The notes under the pieces: model-generated | The model's input: the letters and a program-made list of their open reading frames with translations, nothing else | Database searches by the model: none | What the model was told of the DNA's origin: nothing | Position numbers and translations under genes: made by a program | Assembly: GCA_934167885.1 (NCBI GenBank) | Contig: CAKPMB010000003.1 | Span: forward strand, 46,569 to 110,568 | Direction: 5' to 3' | DNA from: an uncultured Bacilli bacterium | GTDB lineage: Bacteria; Bacillota_I; Bacilli_A; RF39; UBA660 | DNA: 64,000 bases | Part shown: one piece after another, positions 25,366-35,053 of the stretch | How positions within the stretch are numbered: the first letter of the stretch is position 1 | Layout: the number at the start of each line of letters is the position of its first letter

Positions 25366-26715
25366 TTAATTATTTTCAACTAATTCCTTCACTAAACCAA
25401 TATAAGTTTTAGGTGTTAGTGAAAGAAGTATTTTTTTATCATTTTGATTAATATTTAAATTTTTTATGTAATCTTGTAATATATCCTTGGTGATTTTTTG
25501 TCCACGTGATAAATCTTTTAATTGTTCATAAGCATTTTCAATGTTATTTTTTCTTAAAATAGTTTGAATAGCTTCGCATAATACGACATAATTATCTTCT
25601 AATTCATTATCTAATACATCACGATTGACAATTATTTTATTAAGTCCTATTAATGTTTGATTAATACTTACTAAACTGTGTCCTATGATAACCCCTATAT
25701 TTCTTAACTTGCTAGAATCACTAAGATCTCGTTGCATTCTCGAGATTGAAAGATTATTGACAAGAGCATCAATCAAGCCGTTACTTAATTCTATATTAGC
25801 CATAGAATTTTCATGATTAATAGGATTAACTTTATGTGGCATGACAGATGATCCAACTTCTTTTTTGATTGTCTTTTCACTAAAATAATTTCTACTAATA
25901 TAAAGCCACATATCACTATTTAAATCTTTTATAATATTATTTAAAACTTTAAGATAGCTTAGCATAATACACAAGGTATCATGTGATTCAATTTGCGTTG
26001 TTAGGGGATTATAATCTAGATTAAGACTTTCAATAAATTCTTTAGTTAAGCTTATCCAATCAACATTAGGGTAGGCCAGCATGTGAGCATTATAATTACC
26101 AACGGTGCCACTAAACTTACTCTTAAGTTTAATTTTTTTTAATAAATCATATACACTTTTAAGACGATAACTAAATACTTTAAATTCTTTACCGACACTT
26201 GTTGGAGTTGCTACTTGTCCATGGGTATGTCCTAGCATAATAGTCATTTTATATTCATTACTTAATTCATCTAATTTGGCAATTAAACTATCAATATTAT
26301 TAAAATAAACCTTATTTAAAGATTCCTTAATCATTAAATTATAACTTACATTGTTAATATCCTCACTTGTTAAAAGAAAATGGATATAACTATTTAATTT
26401 ATCAATTTTTAATTCTTTGAATTTATCTCTTAAATAATACTCAATCGCTTTTACATCGTGTTTGGTTGTCTTTTCTATCTCTTTTACTTTCACTGCCTCG
26501 TCTATTGTGAATTTTTCATATATTTCTTCTATTTTTTTTATTTCTTTTTTGGATGGAAAATTTATTATTTTTTTATCTATTAGGAATATTAGCCATTTAA
26601 TTTCCGTAAATACACGGTATTTGATTAAGGCATATTCGCTTAAATATTCTTCTAAATCTTTGGTAATTTCTTGATAACGTGAATCGATGGGGGATAGATT
26701 ATATAAATTATTCAT
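25366..26715 (-). CDS. purB: Adenylosuccinate lyase
   Basis: Cleaves SAICAR and adenylosuccinate to release fumarate in purine synthesis. About 449 residues of the fumarase/aspartase superfamily: NLYNLSPIDSRYQEI at the start, TSEDINN, the catalytic His region LGHTHGQVATPT and the signature loop GSSVMPHKVNPINHENS. The length and the TSEDIN/SRYQ pattern match the E. coli PurB-like subgroup. I use the ATG at 26715; a GTG at 26724 is also in frame. The start overlaps the end of purA by 8 nt, so translation is coupled. Confidence 0.95.
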   Translation of the reverse strand: MNNLYNLSPIDSRYQEITKDLEEYLSEYALIKYRVFTEIKWLIFLIDKKIINFPSKKEIKKIEEIYEKFTIDEAVKVKEIEKTTKHDVKAIEYYLRDKFKELKIDKLNSYIHFLLTSEDINNVSYNLMIKESLNKVYFNNIDSLIAKLDELSNEYKMTIMLGHTHGQVATPTSVGKEFKVFSYRLKSVYDLLKKIKLKSKFSGTVGNYNAHMLAYPNVDWISLTKEFIESLNLDYNPLTTQIESHDTLCIMLSYLKVLNNIIKDLNSDMWLYISRNYFSEKTIKKEVGSSVMPHKVNPINHENSMANIELSNGLIDALVNNLSISRMQRDLSDSSKLRNIGVIIGHSLVSINQTLIGLNKIIVNRDVLDNELEDNYVVLCEAIQTILRKNNIENAYEQLKDLSRGQKITKDILQDYIKNLNINQNDKKILLSLTPKTYIGLVKELVENN

Positions 26716-27988
26716 TGATATCACGAACGATTATATCATCTCGTCCTGCTCCTGTTCCTATAAATTTTATTTTAGTATTGGTTAACTCTTCAATACGGTT
26801 TATATATTTTTTAGCATTCTCTGGTAATTCATCAAAGTTTTTAATATGACTTATATCACCAAAATTGCCATCAAATTCTTCATATACTGGTTTACAATTA
26901 TTTAAAAAGTCTAAGTTGGTATTAAAGTCTTTAGTTATGGTGCCATTATAATCATAAGCGCTGCATAGTTTAATTTTATCTAGTTTTCCAATGGTATCTA
27001 AATGGTTCATGGCAATACCGGTTACACCATTTATCATGATAGCGTAGTTTAAGGCTACTACATCTAACCAACCACATCTTCTTGGACGATGTGTTGTTGT
27101 GCCATATTCATGGCCTAATTCACGTATTTTATCGCCAATTTCATTGTCTTCTTCAGTTACATAAGGTCCACTTCCAACACGTGAAGAATATGCTTTAATA
27201 ACGCCATAAACTTCATTAATAAAGCATGCTCCAATACCACTACCAGTTACTGCTCCACCAATAGTTGGATTACTTGATGTTACAAAGGGATAACTACCAA
27301 AATCAATATCCAAAAGTGTAGCTTGCGCTCCTTCACCTAAAATATATTCATTCTTGCGAATAGCATTATGTAACATCGTTGTAGTATCACAAACATACTT
27401 CTTTAACTCTTTAGCATATTCACTGTATTCACGATAAATATCATCAAAATTTAATTCATCATAGCCATATGCTTTTAAAATAACATTTTTGTTAGTAACA
27501 TTTATCTTTAATAAATCATAGAATTTATCACTAACAAAATCTCCCATTCTAATACCTGAACGTTCATATTTATCACAATAACATGGACCAATACCACGTT
27601 TAGTAGTGCCTATTTTATTTTCACCTCGAATATTTTCTAATAATTCATCTAAAATAATATGATATGGTAAAATAACATGAGCTTTATCACTAATATATAA
27701 ATTATCAACTTTATAACCATTTTCCACTAAATTGTTTATTTCATCCAATAAAACTTTAGGATCAATAACCACACCATTTCCAAGAATCGCTTTAATATTT
27801 TTATTTAAAATACCACTTGGTAATAAATGAAAAGCGAATTTTTTACCATCTACCATAATACTATGACCAGCATTATTACCACCACCAAAACGAACGGCAT
27901 ATTTAGCCTTACTTGATAAATAGTCAATTATTTTACCTTTTCCTTCATCACCATAAAATAGTCCTAAAACAACGTTAACATTTTTCAT
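26708..27988 (-). CDS. purA: Adenylosuccinate synthetase
   Basis: Joins IMP and aspartate with GTP to form adenylosuccinate, the step before PurB. 426 residues, standard length. GTP loop GDEGKGK at 13-19, GGGNNAGH following, the IMP-binding GTTKRGIGPCYCDK, GEGAQATLLDIDFGSYPFVTSS and RRCGWLD are all intact. The ATG follows GGAGG. It forms a two-gene AMP-branch operon with purB. The start region upstream (27989-28085) is AT-rich with several possible -10 boxes, none decisive. Confidence 0.97.
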   Translation of the reverse strand: MKNVNVVLGLFYGDEGKGKIIDYLSSKAKYAVRFGGGNNAGHSIMVDGKKFAFHLLPSGILNKNIKAILGNGVVIDPKVLLDEINNLVENGYKVDNLYISDKAHVILPYHIILDELLENIRGENKIGTTKRGIGPCYCDKYERSGIRMGDFVSDKFYDLLKINVTNKNVILKAYGYDELNFDDIYREYSEYAKELKKYVCDTTTMLHNAIRKNEYILGEGAQATLLDIDFGSYPFVTSSNPTIGGAVTGSGIGACFINEVYGVIKAYSSRVGSGPYVTEEDNEIGDKIRELGHEYGTTTHRPRRCGWLDVVALNYAIMINGVTGIAMNHLDTIGKLDKIKLCSAYDYNGTITKDFNTNLDFLNNCKPVYEEFDGNFGDISHIKNFDELPENAKKYINRIEELTNTKIKFIGTGAGRDDIIVRDINE

Positions 27989-28085
27989 AAATAACCTCCA
28001 ACATAATAATTCTATAATAAATAAAATAATAATAGTAGTCTATAAATTATAAATTTGTTATAATATTCTTGGCTCTTATAAAAAC

Positions 28086-28796
28086 TTAACGATAAAATAA
28101 ATTATAAAATATTTCAGGATAGTTTGTAATGAAGGTTAATCTATAAAATAAATCATTTTTGATTTTTGTTTTATCAAAAAATTTGCTTAAAATTGCTAAA
28201 TCATTGGTTGTAGTTGTATAAACCATTAATTCTTTACCTTTATTAAGTTGTTCGGTTAGAATAATAACATCTAAAATTAGTGGTGATATTATATAAAAAT
28301 CACTATCTAAATAATTTAGATTATCTTGAATGAGAATATACCCATTTTTATAAGTTTTAATATTATTTTTTATTATTTGAAGTAAGTGATTATTTGAAGT
28401 AGCAAGTGATATATTAATACTTGGGTATTTATCAATAATTTCTTTAATTTTCATTATATAGAGGGTATTTTCTTCATTAAAATATTGAATAGTTTCATCT
28501 GATAAAGTAATTAGTGTAAGAGGATATATATTTAGAATTACTCTTTTTTTATAGTCTTTTAATTGTTTTAGAAAATCATCTAATTTAATAAAACTGGTAT
28601 TGATTAAAGTATCTAAATTATTTTCTTGAATAAGTTGAGATGAGAAGATTTTTTCATTACCATCGTAGACAATAATATTATTGTCTTTTGTTTTTATAAT
28701 GGATATTATTAGACCATCAACATAGTCATCTTCCCTTGTAAATTGTATTAGATTATTTAAATTTTGAAAAGCATTAATGCTTGCAATTATTGCCAT
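28086..28796 (-). CDS. Glycerophosphodiester-phosphodiesterase-like protein, probably inactive
   Basis: 236 residues with the strand/helix rhythm of a GDPD TIM barrel: DGLIISIIKTKDNNIIVYDG corresponds to the family's 'E-x-DV-x-TKDG-x-VV-x-HD' and LDDFLKQLKDYKKRVILNI to 'L.E.L..........IE'. The catalytic His-Glu pairs are not there (VYDG in place of a HD motif, NIYP in place of an IE), so catalysis is doubtful. Alternatively it is an unrelated beta/alpha protein. No signal peptide. The ATG follows GGTGA. Divergent from the gene at 28883. Confidence 0.45.
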   Translation of the reverse strand: MAIIASINAFQNLNNLIQFTREDDYVDGLIISIIKTKDNNIIVYDGNEKIFSSQLIQENNLDTLINTSFIKLDDFLKQLKDYKKRVILNIYPLTLITLSDETIQYFNEENTLYIMKIKEIIDKYPSINISLATSNNHLLQIIKNNIKTYKNGYILIQDNLNYLDSDFYIISPLILDVIILTEQLNKGKELMVYTTTTNDLAILSKFFDKTKIKNDLFYRLTFITNYPEIFYNLFYR

Positions 28797-28882
28797 AAAT
28801 CACCAATTTAATTGTATGCTTTATGTTAAATTTGTTTACATTTGTTATATTTTTATTTATAATAAATCGTTAGTGAGGTTTT

Positions 28883-29521
28883 ATGAAATTTACAAGTATT
28901 GGTCATCTTGATAGAGATGCTGTCTATCAATTGGTTAAGGAGAATTTTACCCAAGCAAGAAAGAATGAACCTATTTCTTCAGGCGATGAATTATTTCATC
29001 ATAATACATCATATGATAATATTACATCTGTTTTACAAAATGGGCTTTTATCATTTAATCGAATGAAGAGTTTAGGTATTAATAGAAGTGCTTACCAGGC
29101 CATAGACAATGTTAATGGTGAAGAGTATATATCAGTTAGTAGAAAAGAACATGCCTATAGTGCTTTTGATTTTGAATATAATTATGATAGTCCATTTGTT
29201 GTTGATTTCATTATAAGAGATGAGATAAGAAAAAGGACGAATGTTATGCGCAATACAACTAATTACGTTAATGAATATTTAGTTTTAGATGAAATTCCTA
29301 TTGAATACATCAAGTTGATGTCTGTTAGATTTATGCGTATGGCTAAAGCAATAAGTGAGCGTGATTCTTATTGGTCACTTGCATCTTTCATTAAACGCTA
29401 CAATCAATTAATCGATGCCCTTCCTTTACTAGAAGATAAAAATATTCCTTTAATTGAAAATAGTGAAGAAATTATTCATGTAGATAAATCTAAATTAAAA
29501 TCATTAGGTAAATTAAAATAG
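28883..29521 (+). CDS. Unknown protein with ADP-ribosyltransferase-like motifs
   Basis: 212 residues. The pattern FHHNTSYDNITSVLQNGLL (38-56) resembles the first motif of PARP/DarT-type ADP-ribosyltransferases (H-G-T..., then N/sIL..GL). EYISVSR (81-87) resembles the Tyr/Ser motif and VNEYLVLDEIP (129-139) the catalytic-Glu strand, with Glu131 the candidate. The order and spacing fit an H-Y/S-E fold, but identity is low and I cannot confirm it. It could modify protein, DNA or RNA, or be an inactive fold. The ATG follows GAGG. A strong terminator follows, so it is monocistronic. Confidence 0.5.
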   Translation: MKFTSIGHLDRDAVYQLVKENFTQARKNEPISSGDELFHHNTSYDNITSVLQNGLLSFNRMKSLGINRSAYQAIDNVNGEEYISVSRKEHAYSAFDFEYNYDSPFVVDFIIRDEIRKRTNVMRNTTNYVNEYLVLDEIPIEYIKLMSVRFMRMAKAISERDSYWSLASFIKRYNQLIDALPLLEDKNIPLIENSEEIIHVDKSKLKSLGKLK

Positions 29522-29565
29522 TTCATTTAGTGTGTTAAATTAAAACCACTATATGAACTTTTTTG
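29520..29565 (+). terminator. Terminator after the ADP-ribosyltransferase-like gene
   Basis: AGTTCAT (29520-29526) pairs with ATGAACT (29553-29559). The stem continues past one mismatch with TAGTG/CACTA. A T run follows. Confidence 0.75.
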
Positions 29566-29589
29566 TTATAATAAATTATGGAGTTGATT

Positions 29590-31917
29590 ATGGAAATATT
29601 AAACTTAATTGATAAAAAAACTTTAATTATTTGTCCTAATAGTTATAAAAAAGCAATCTTATCAGAAATGAATAAGAATAAACATTTATACAATGTTAGT
29701 TTTATGAGTCTTTCAGAATACCTGAAAAAATATTTATTTGATTACAATGTTAAAACAATTTATTATTTAACATCTAAATATAAAATGAAAGTTAGTAATG
29801 CTATTAGTCTTATTAATAATTTATACTATATTGAAGATAAAAAATATATTAGTGATAAATTAAACTATTTAGTTAACATTAAACATGAACTTGATAGTGA
29901 AAATCTTCTTTTATATGATAAAGTTTTTAAAAAATACTTAGAAAGTATTAAAATCATTGTTTATGGATATGGTAAATTAGATAAATTTAATCGAAGTATT
30001 TTAGAAAATGCTACTATTTTAGAAGAGGATTCACCAAAGAAAAATATTGATGTTTATGAATTTAATAATATAAGTGAGGAAGTTGAATTTGTCTTTAATA
30101 AAATTGAAGATTTATTACTTGAAGGGGTTTCAATAAATAATATTAAATTATTTAATGTTACTAGTGAATACTTGCCATATTTAAAGAGATTTAGTTATTA
30201 TTATAATTTAAATATTTCATTACCAAGTGATAAAGTAATAGGAACGAGTATTATTCAGGAGTTTTTAGGTTATATCAAAAATGGTTATAAAAAAGAAGAG
30301 ATTATTACATTTTTAGATAAGTATAAAACTAATAATCTTTATAATATTGTTATTAATCTATTAAATAAATACTATGAATTTGATGATTTAAGGGTAGTTT
30401 ATGATTTAATTTATGATGATTTATTAAAGATGAATAAACCTAAAGAAGAATTTTTAAATACTATTTCGCTTATTTCAATAAATGATTTCATAAATGCGGA
30501 CGATTATGTCTTTTTAATGGGCTTTAATAATGGTAATATTCCATTACATAAAGATGAGGATTATATTACTGATAATATAAAAGAAGAAGTTATTATGAGT
30601 GATACTAATGAATTAAATATGCTTAGTAATATTAATATGCTAAATAAACTAAATAGTATAAACAACTTAATAATTTCATATAAATATAAAACACCCTTTA
30701 ATACTTATTTTGTATCTAATTTAATTGATAATTTAGATGTAACTATTAAGAAAGTTAAAGGAAGTTATCAATATTCATCTATTTATAATAAATTAAAATA
30801 TGCTGATAAACTTGATAATTATATTAAGTATGGTGAATATGATGAAGATTTAGGATTATTACATTATAATTATCAAGATATACCTTATAATACGTATGAT
30901 AATAAGTATCATGAAATTGATAAAGATTCGTTATTAAAATACCTTAATAATGAATTAATACTTTCTTATAGTAGCATTAATAATTATTATAAATGTAGTT
31001 TTCGTTATTATTTAGCGAATGTTTTAAAGATAGATGTTTATGAAGAAACTTTTGATACCATTATTGGTAATATCTTTCATTATGTTTTAAGTGTAGCGTT
31101 TAATGATAACTTTAATTTTGAAGAAGTCTTTAACTATGCTATTAAAGATTATTGTTTTTCCTATAAAGAAAAGTATTTTATTGATAAATTAAAAAATGAT
31201 TTATTATTTGTTATTAACACTATTAAAGAATATCAAAAAAATACAGGTTTAACTAAAGAATTATATGAAAAGAAAATTTTAATTAAACTTATGGATAAAC
31301 CTTATGTTGTCTTTAAAGGTTTTGTTGATAAAATAATGCTTAAAGAAAGTAATGATACTAGTAATATTGCTATTATTGATTATAAAACTGGTAATCCTAA
31401 TATTAAACTTGACTATTTAAAATATGGTTTATCAATGCAATTACCTAGTTATTTATATTTAGTATCAAATAGTGGTTTATTTAAAAATATAAAGTATTGT
31501 GGTTTTTATTTACAACATATTTTGAATAATGAAATAAAATTATGTAAAGGTAAGAGTTATCTTGATATGAAGAAGGATAATTTAAAACTTTGTGGGTATT
31601 CAACAGATGATGTTTATCGTTTGTCAATGTTTGATGATAGTTATGAAGATAGTATGATGATTAAAGGAATGAAAACGAAGAAAGATGGCACTTTAGTATC
31701 AACTGCTAAAGTGTTAGATGATGATGCTATTGATGAAGTTATTAGTATTTGTAAACAAAAAATAGAAGATGCTTTAAAAGACATTTTAATGGCCAAATTT
31801 ACGATAAATCCTAAAGTAATAGATAATGTTAATGTTGGATGTGAATATTGCAATTTTAAGGATATATGCTATGTTAAAGAAGATGATAAAGTTTATTTAG
31901 AAAGTGAGGTGGAATAA
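29590..31917 (+). CDS. addB: AddB-like nuclease subunit (Fe-S, PD-(D/E)XK), short form
   Basis: Subunit of the AddAB helicase-nuclease that processes double-strand breaks for recombination. 775 residues, well below the ~1150 of B. subtilis AddB; the N-terminal helicase-like part is reduced and has no clear Walker A. The C-terminal nuclease has YSSINNYYKCSFRYYL, IIDYKTG (~596) and the four Cys of the 4Fe-4S clamp: Cys469, then Cys751, Cys754 and Cys760 in the C-terminal CxxCxxxxxC. I start at the ATG at 29590, 6 nt after GGAG; the ATG at 29578 lies too close to a TATAAT. The stop overlaps addA by one base (TAATG). Confidence 0.85.
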   Translation: MEILNLIDKKTLIICPNSYKKAILSEMNKNKHLYNVSFMSLSEYLKKYLFDYNVKTIYYLTSKYKMKVSNAISLINNLYYIEDKKYISDKLNYLVNIKHELDSENLLLYDKVFKKYLESIKIIVYGYGKLDKFNRSILENATILEEDSPKKNIDVYEFNNISEEVEFVFNKIEDLLLEGVSINNIKLFNVTSEYLPYLKRFSYYYNLNISLPSDKVIGTSIIQEFLGYIKNGYKKEEIITFLDKYKTNNLYNIVINLLNKYYEFDDLRVVYDLIYDDLLKMNKPKEEFLNTISLISINDFINADDYVFLMGFNNGNIPLHKDEDYITDNIKEEVIMSDTNELNMLSNINMLNKLNSINNLIISYKYKTPFNTYFVSNLIDNLDVTIKKVKGSYQYSSIYNKLKYADKLDNYIKYGEYDEDLGLLHYNYQDIPYNTYDNKYHEIDKDSLLKYLNNELILSYSSINNYYKCSFRYYLANVLKIDVYEETFDTIIGNIFHYVLSVAFNDNFNFEEVFNYAIKDYCFSYKEKYFIDKLKNDLLFVINTIKEYQKNTGLTKELYEKKILIKLMDKPYVVFKGFVDKIMLKESNDTSNIAIIDYKTGNPNIKLDYLKYGLSMQLPSYLYLVSNSGLFKNIKYCGFYLQHILNNEIKLCKGKSYLDMKKDNLKLCGYSTDDVYRLSMFDDSYEDSMMIKGMKTKKDGTLVSTAKVLDDDAIDEVISICKQKIEDALKDILMAKFTINPKVIDNVNVGCEYCNFKDICYVKEDDKVYLESEVE

Positions 31918-34900
31918 TGCCAAATTGGACACGTGAACAAGAACAAGCCATCTATAAAAGTGGCACGAATATTATTGTTTCAGCAGGAGCAGGAAGTGGT
32001 AAAACCGCTGTTTTATCAGAACGTGTTTTACAAAAAGTATTAAATGGTGTTTCCATCGATAGACTATTAATTCTAACTTTCACCAATCTAGCAGCTCGTG
32101 AAATGAAAGAACGTATTCGTAAAAAAATTAAAAAAGATAAATCCTTAATTAATCAATTAAACAAACTAGATGGTAGCTATATTACAACATTCGATAGTTA
32201 TTCTTTATCTCTTGTAAAAAAATACCATTACTTACTAAATATTTCGCGTAATGTTAATATTATCGATAAAAATATTTTAGATATGGAAGTCTCTAAATAT
32301 TTAGATGAAATTTTTGAAAATAGATATCAAAATCAAGATAAACTATTCCTTAATTTAATAAATGATTTTTGTATTAAAGATGATAAAAGTATTAAGCAAG
32401 AAATATTAAAATTAAATGATAAATTAAATATGCGTTATGATAAAGATACATATTTAAATTCTTATTTTGATGTATATTATAGTGATGAATTTATCGATAA
32501 ACGAATTTTAGAATATATTAATTTAGTAAAAGATAAAGTTAGAAACATAGATACTTTAATTAACAAATTATATGATTTTTGTGATAGTGACTATGTTAAT
32601 GATTTATTAAATATTTTTACACCTTTAAAAAATGCTCAGTCATATGAAGATTATTTAGTGTCGTTTAATATAAAATTGCCAAACTTAAAAAGAGGTAGTG
32701 AAGAAGAAGCGAAAAAGATTAAAGCTTGCATTAGTGATGAATTAAAAAATGTTAAGAACATGCTTATTTTTGAAAATACTAATGATATGAAAAAATCTAT
32801 TTTAGATACTAAAAACTATTTAGAATGTATTATTTCAATAATTAGAGAATTAGATGAAAAAGTTAATGATTATAAGCATCAAAACGATTTATATGACTTT
32901 GTAGATATTAGTAAGTTAGCAATAAAAATAGTTAAAGAAAATGAAGGTATAAGAGAAGAAATAAAAAATTATTTTGAAGAAATATTAGTAGATGAATATC
33001 AAGATACTAGTGATTTACAAGAAGAGTTTATATCATTAATCGCTAATAACAATGTTTATATGGTAGGCGATATAAAACAATCAATATATCGTTTTAGAAA
33101 CGCTAATCCTAATATTTTTAAGAATAAATATGATAATTATAGTAATCATCAAGGTGGTGAAAAAATTGATTTATTAAAAAACTTCCGATCACGAAGAGAA
33201 GTATTAGATAATATTAATTTATTTTTTGAATTTATTTTAGATGATTATATTGGAGGAGCAGATTATCGCTCGTCACATGAAATGGTCTTTGGTAATAACA
33301 CCTATGAAGAAGCTGGTAAAACCAACCAAGATTACAATATGGAAATATATGAGTATTTCTATGATAAAAATAGTTCATATAATAAAAATGAAATAGAAGC
33401 TTTTATTATTGCTAATGATATAAAAGAAAAAGTCGCTAATCACTATCAAATATTTGATAAAGATAACCAAGTATTAAGAGACATAACTTATAATGACTTT
33501 GTTATTTTAATTGATAGAAGCACCCCATTTGAATTATATAAAAAAATATTTTTATACTTACAAGTTCCTATAACTATTTTAATAGATGAATACTTAAATA
33601 AAAGTAATGACTTATTAGTTATTAAAAATATTTTTAATTTAATTAAATTAGTTAAAGAAAAAAATTTTTCTAAAGAATTTATTTATAGTTTTTTAAGTGT
33701 ATCTCGAAGTTTTCTATTTAATTATGATGATAATACGATATTTAAAATAATTAGTGAAAAATCATATGAAAACACAGTTCTTTATCAAAAAATTACTAAT
33801 ATTTTAAATGATATCGATAGTTTAACCATTAATGAAGTATTAGATAAAATTATTATAGAATTTAATTATTATGAAGCATTAATTAAGGTTGGTAATGTTA
33901 AAGAAAGTATTGTTAGAATCGATTATTTAAATGAACTTGCATCTAACCTTACACAGTTAGGATATACATATTTAGACTTTGCAAAATTTATTGAAAATAT
34001 TTTTAATGAAGAACGTGATATTCGTTTCTCACTTGATAGTGAAAGTGGTAATAGTGTTAAAATAATGTCCATTCATAAATCCAAAGGCCTTGAATATCAT
34101 CTATGTTATTTCCCTTGTCTTTATCCTAAATTTAATGAAAGTGATTTAAAAGAAAAATTTATTTATGATAAAGAATTAGGCATAATCAGTCCATATTTTA
34201 ATGAAGGAATAGGCGATAGTTTTTATAAGGAAATATTCAAAAATAATTATAAAAAAGAAGAGATTGGAGAAAAAATAAGGTTATTCTATGTTGCCCTAAC
34301 AAGAGCAAAAGAAAAAATGATTATGGTAATCCCTAAATATTCTTTAGAAGAAGAATTAGACGACTATCTTAATACCGACAAAGTTGTTGAAAACGATACA
34401 AGATTACATTATAATTCTTTTTTAAGTATGATTAATTCTATAAAAATATACCTAAAAGATTATATTAAAGAAATTGATATAAATAATCTAAGCCTTACCA
34501 AGAAATATAATCTTGTTAAAAAAGATAATGTTTTTGAAAATATTAAAGATGTTAATGAAAAGATAGTTATCAAGAAAACAAGTGAAATTAAAGAAGAAAA
34601 GATCCTAGAAAGTCATTTCTCTAAGAGTAATAATCAACTAATAGATAAACAAAGTGCCAAAAACTTAGAATTTGGAACGCATATGCATTATTTATTAGAA
34701 ATGATTGATTTTAATAATATAGATAATTATGATATAGAACCACAATATAAAGGATACATAAAAAAGTTTATAAACTGTGCATTATTAAAAAATCTTAAAG
34801 ATGCTAAAGTTTATAAAGAATATGAGTTTATTTATAATGAAGATACTGAAATAAAACATGGTATTATTGACTTAATGCTTGAATATGAAGAGTATATTGA

Positions 34901-35051
34901 TATCATTGATTATAAATTAAAAAACATTGATGATAGTCACTATTATGATCAACTAAAAGGTTATCAAGAATATATCATGCATAAAACTAAAAAAGATGTC
35001 CATCTATATTTATATTCTATTATTAGTGGTGAATACGAAAAAATTAATTAG
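31917..35051 (+). CDS. addA: ATP-dependent helicase/nuclease subunit A
   Basis: UvrD-like helicase plus nuclease, 1044 residues (B. subtilis AddA is ~1230). Motif I SAGAGSGKT at 22-30, Ia LTFTNLAAREMKERI, II LVDEYQDTSD (~356), III VGDIKQSIYRFR, V/VI SIHKSKGLEYH and LFYVALTRAKEKM are intact. The C-terminal RecB-like nuclease has the GTHMHYLLE helix, GIIDLMLEY and IIDYKLK, the catalytic D-(x)n-DxK. It forms the break-processing complex with the gene just before it (one-base overlap). Its end meets a convergent minus-strand gene 3 nt away. Confidence 0.95.
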   Translation: MPNWTREQEQAIYKSGTNIIVSAGAGSGKTAVLSERVLQKVLNGVSIDRLLILTFTNLAAREMKERIRKKIKKDKSLINQLNKLDGSYITTFDSYSLSLVKKYHYLLNISRNVNIIDKNILDMEVSKYLDEIFENRYQNQDKLFLNLINDFCIKDDKSIKQEILKLNDKLNMRYDKDTYLNSYFDVYYSDEFIDKRILEYINLVKDKVRNIDTLINKLYDFCDSDYVNDLLNIFTPLKNAQSYEDYLVSFNIKLPNLKRGSEEEAKKIKACISDELKNVKNMLIFENTNDMKKSILDTKNYLECIISIIRELDEKVNDYKHQNDLYDFVDISKLAIKIVKENEGIREEIKNYFEEILVDEYQDTSDLQEEFISLIANNNVYMVGDIKQSIYRFRNANPNIFKNKYDNYSNHQGGEKIDLLKNFRSRREVLDNINLFFEFILDDYIGGADYRSSHEMVFGNNTYEEAGKTNQDYNMEIYEYFYDKNSSYNKNEIEAFIIANDIKEKVANHYQIFDKDNQVLRDITYNDFVILIDRSTPFELYKKIFLYLQVPITILIDEYLNKSNDLLVIKNIFNLIKLVKEKNFSKEFIYSFLSVSRSFLFNYDDNTIFKIISEKSYENTVLYQKITNILNDIDSLTINEVLDKIIIEFNYYEALIKVGNVKESIVRIDYLNELASNLTQLGYTYLDFAKFIENIFNEERDIRFSLDSESGNSVKIMSIHKSKGLEYHLCYFPCLYPKFNESDLKEKFIYDKELGIISPYFNEGIGDSFYKEIFKNNYKKEEIGEKIRLFYVALTRAKEKMIMVIPKYSLEEELDDYLNTDKVVENDTRLHYNSFLSMINSIKIYLKDYIKEIDINNLSLTKKYNLVKKDNVFENIKDVNEKIVIKKTSEIKEEKILESHFSKSNNQLIDKQSAKNLEFGTHMHYLLEMIDFNNIDNYDIEPQYKGYIKKFINCALLKNLKDAKVYKEYEFIYNEDTEIKHGIIDLMLEYEEYIDIIDYKLKNIDDSHYYDQLKGYQEYIMHKTKKDVHLYLYSIISGEYEKIN

Positions 35052-35053
35052 TT

